From DATBMY01 sp036554605 (GTDB taxonomy: Bacteria; Acidobacteriota; Blastocatellia; UBA7656): a stretch of DNA of 8,209 nucleotides. Location of the stretch: the NCBI GenBank assembly GCA_036554605.1, contig DATBMY010000492.1, positions 1 to 8,209 on the forward strand, given 5' to 3'. The notes beneath the pieces were generated by a model. It worked only from the letters and a program-made list of their open reading frames with translations, was not told where the DNA came from and did no database searches. Position numbers and translations under genes: made by a program. Below, one piece after another: positions 6,979-8,209 of this stretch (the stretch's first letter is position 1; each line of letters starts with the position of its first letter).

Positions 6979-7246
6979 ATAAGTCGGGGTCGTAGCTTTC
7001 TACCGAGAGCGTTTCGTACAGGCTCGCGGCCTCTGCCTTCGAGGGAGGTTTGAGCGGGACGGTGAGCACTCGTATGGTGGTGATTCGCCCGCGCTGCTTT
7101 ATCGCTACCTGGTCGCCCGCGCGGATTTCACGCGCGCTCTTGGCCGCCGCGCCGTTGACGAGGACCGCGCCCGCTTCGCACATCTGTTGCGCGAGCGTGC
7201 GGCGCGGCACCAGTCGCGATTGCTTAAGAAACAGGTCTAGCCTCAT
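6971..7246 (-). CDS. rqcP: S4-domain RNA-binding protein, RqcP/Hsp15 family
   Basis: A 91-residue protein that is almost entirely one S4 RNA-binding domain: MRLDLFLKQSRLVPRRTLAQ (1-20), AGAVLVNG (25-32), AKSAREIRAGDQVAI (35-49). The tail KAEAASLYETL (70-80) resembles the EAA-x-x-Y-x-x-L tail of RqcP (YabO) of Gram-positive bacteria. RqcP binds the 50S subunit and stabilises P-site tRNA while RqcH adds alanine tails to stalled chains. The longer Hsp15 of E. coli, which recycles aborted 50S-nascent-chain complexes, is the alternative. I favour RqcP because of length and tail, but no rqcH gene is in view. The ATG at 7246 starts right at the conserved MRLD. It directly follows a C-rich arm of the palindromic repeat and has no ribosome binding site. 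Its last 8 nt overlap the thioesterase start. Confidence 0.85.
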   Translation of the reverse strand: MRLDLFLKQSRLVPRRTLAQQMCEAGAVLVNGAAAKSAREIRAGDQVAIKQRGRITTIRVLTVPLKPPSKAEAASLYETLSVESYDPDLYA

Positions 7247-7247
7247 C

Positions 7248-7352
7248 AGGGGTCGGGGGCCGGGGGCCGGGCGTCAGGGATTGTCGGTTGAGTAGCTCCT
7301 GAGATTTGAAATTCCAGATGCCCTGGCCCCAGACCTCTGGCCCCCGACCCCT
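7248..7352. repeat. Intergenic palindromic repeat, copy 2, with 14-bp exact terminal inverted repeats
   Basis: A 105-bp element that exactly fills the gap between the SurA-like gene and the S4-domain gene. Its ends are a perfect 14-bp inverted repeat, AGGGGTCGGGGGCC at 7248-7261 and its complement at 7339-7352. The right end includes two bases of the SurA-like stop codon (7351-7353), and the left end is one base from the S4-gene ATG (7244-7246). The plus strand of the left arm has five G runs (7249-7252, 7255-7259, 7262-7266, 7269-7271, 7277-7279) with loops of 2-5 nt, fitting a G-quadruplex pattern. The interior at 7302-7325 is the exact reverse complement of 5198-5221 in copy 1. I see no coding potential in it. 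Confidence 0.82.
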
Positions 7353-8209
7353 ACTCTTTGTCCGCCTTCGCCTGGGCCGAATCGTATCCCTTGGAAATCT
7401 CGATGAAGGCGTCGCCGCGCAGCTTCTTGATGAATTTCTTGCGCTCTTCCTCGACGCGCTCGCTGACGACGCCGCGGTTTACAAGCTGCTGTACTTCGGG
7501 GTCATCAAACGGGCGCAAGCTCGCAGGTTTGCGCTCATCGACCCGGATTATCTGATAGCCGTCCGGCAGCCTTATCGGTTCGGTGACGTCGCCGACCTTG
7601 AGTTGAGAGATCGCCGCCTCCACATCCTCTTTTAGCTCGCCCGGCTTGTAGGTGCCCATCTTGCCGTCCTTTTCAAACGTGGCGCGGCTCGATGGAGTGT
7701 TGCGCTTTACGGCATCGATAAAGGTCAATCCCCCGGCGCGCAATTCGGCAACGAGCCGGCGCGCGCGCTGTTCGACATCGGCCGCCGTGTGCCCTTCGAG
7801 CGGCAAGAAAATCTCTGACAGCGTCACTTCGCCCTTGGTCGTGAAGGCCACTTTGTGCCGGTCGTAAAAATCCTTGCGGTCCTTGTCGCTCAACCTCATG
7901 AAGATCGGCTGCACGACTTCGCGCTGTATGACGTACTGCTGCTGTATGCTGCGGCGTATCGAAGTGCGCGCCGTTTCGGGATCGATGCCCTGCTGGCGAA
8001 GCGCGTTCTCGAAATCGGTTATTGACTTGAAGTTGTTGCGCTTCACGATCTCGCTCCACTGCTGGTTTACTTCGGCCTCAACGTCGAGCCCAAGCTCCCG
8101 GGCCTTCTGCTCCAACAGCAGGTCTTCGATCATGTAATCGAGGATCTTATCTTTCTGCTTCTCGAACTCGGCTTCAATATCCGTGTCGCTTTTGCCCTGC
8201 TGTCGCATC
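7351..8209 (-). CDS. SurA/PpiC-like periplasmic folding factor (5' end beyond window)
   Basis: The frame is open from the right window edge to the TAG at 7353-7351, giving at least 285 residues. The Met at 8208 is probably internal because the SurA-type N-terminal region (signal peptide and VNGEPIT-like segment) is missing. Visible are a helical SurA-N-like part (about 20-100: DYMIEDLLLEQKARELGL, then ALRQQGIDPETARTSIRR), a parvulin-like domain (about 127-225: EVTLSEIFLPL, GKMGTYKPGEL, VGDVTEPIRLPDGYQIIRVDER), and a charged C-terminal helix (RVEEERKKFIKKLRGDAFIEI). The first parvulin strand reads LSEIF where active enzymes usually have SHIL, so isomerase activity is doubtful. It probably acts as a chaperone for outer-membrane or secreted proteins in the periplasm. 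SurA, PpiD and PrsA relatives cannot be separated without the N-terminus. Confidence 0.85.
   Translation of the reverse strand, partial: MRQQGKSDTDIEAEFEKQKDKILDYMIEDLLLEQKARELGLDVEAEVNQQWSEIVKRNNFKSITDFENALRQQGIDPETARTSIRRSIQQQYVIQREVVQPIFMRLSDKDRKDFYDRHKVAFTTKGEVTLSEIFLPLEGHTAADVEQRARRLVAELRAGGLTFIDAVKRNTPSSRATFEKDGKMGTYKPGELKEDVEAAISQLKVGDVTEPIRLPDGYQIIRVDERKPASLRPFDDPEVQQLVNRGVVSERVEEERKKFIKKLRGDAFIEISKGYDSAQAKADKE

Noticed and set aside
5181..7352. Composite transposon or CRISPR interpretation of the paired repeats
   Set aside because: No transposase, no target-site duplication evident, and only two copies with no regular spacer structure; the enclosed genes are ordinary housekeeping types.

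Overview
All supported genes in this 8.2 kb window lie on the minus strand, so the text follows transcription from high to low coordinates. Base composition is GC-rich, with third codon positions rich in G and C, and nothing archaeal or eukaryotic is visible. A SurA-like protein, an RqcP-like S4 protein, a bacterial deoxyhypusine-synthase-like enzyme, G/C-run intergenic repeats and a DUF2760-Hsp70-Hsp70 cluster together suggest a soil or environmental bacterium. Acidobacteriota is my best guess, but it is a low-confidence inference with no marker gene behind it.

Right part (8209 to 5313): the 3' part of a SurA/PpiC-type periplasmic folding factor ends at 7351. A palindromic intergenic repeat (7248-7352) follows. 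Next come a 91-residue S4 RNA-binding protein of the RqcP/Hsp15 kind and a 4HBT hotdog acyl-CoA thioesterase, whose reading frames overlap by 8 nt. After about 100 nt comes a deoxyhypusine-synthase-family enzyme with the catalytic Lys motif intact; in bacteria this family makes polyamines such as homospermidine.

Middle (5312 to 3972): a second copy of the palindromic repeat (5181-5310) is followed by a complete M20D amidohydrolase of the hippurate/IAA-amino-acid hydrolase type.

Left part (3971 to 1): a 122-nt gap with a plausible promoter leads into three co-directional genes: a DUF2760 protein, a 612-residue Hsp70-family protein that starts at TTG behind a strong ribosome binding site, and a second divergent Hsp70 paralogue that runs off the left edge. 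Both Hsp70s keep the actin-fold ATPase motifs. The complete one lacks the usual DnaK C-terminal lid. This is a chaperone-like ATPase module of unknown client and is the most biologically interesting part of the window.

The two intergenic repeats are the other notable signal. They share a 24-nt exact match in inverted orientation plus shorter direct matches, carry G-run arms with quadruplex potential, and sit tightly between stop and start codons. No RNA gene, CRISPR array, transposase or phage gene was seen.
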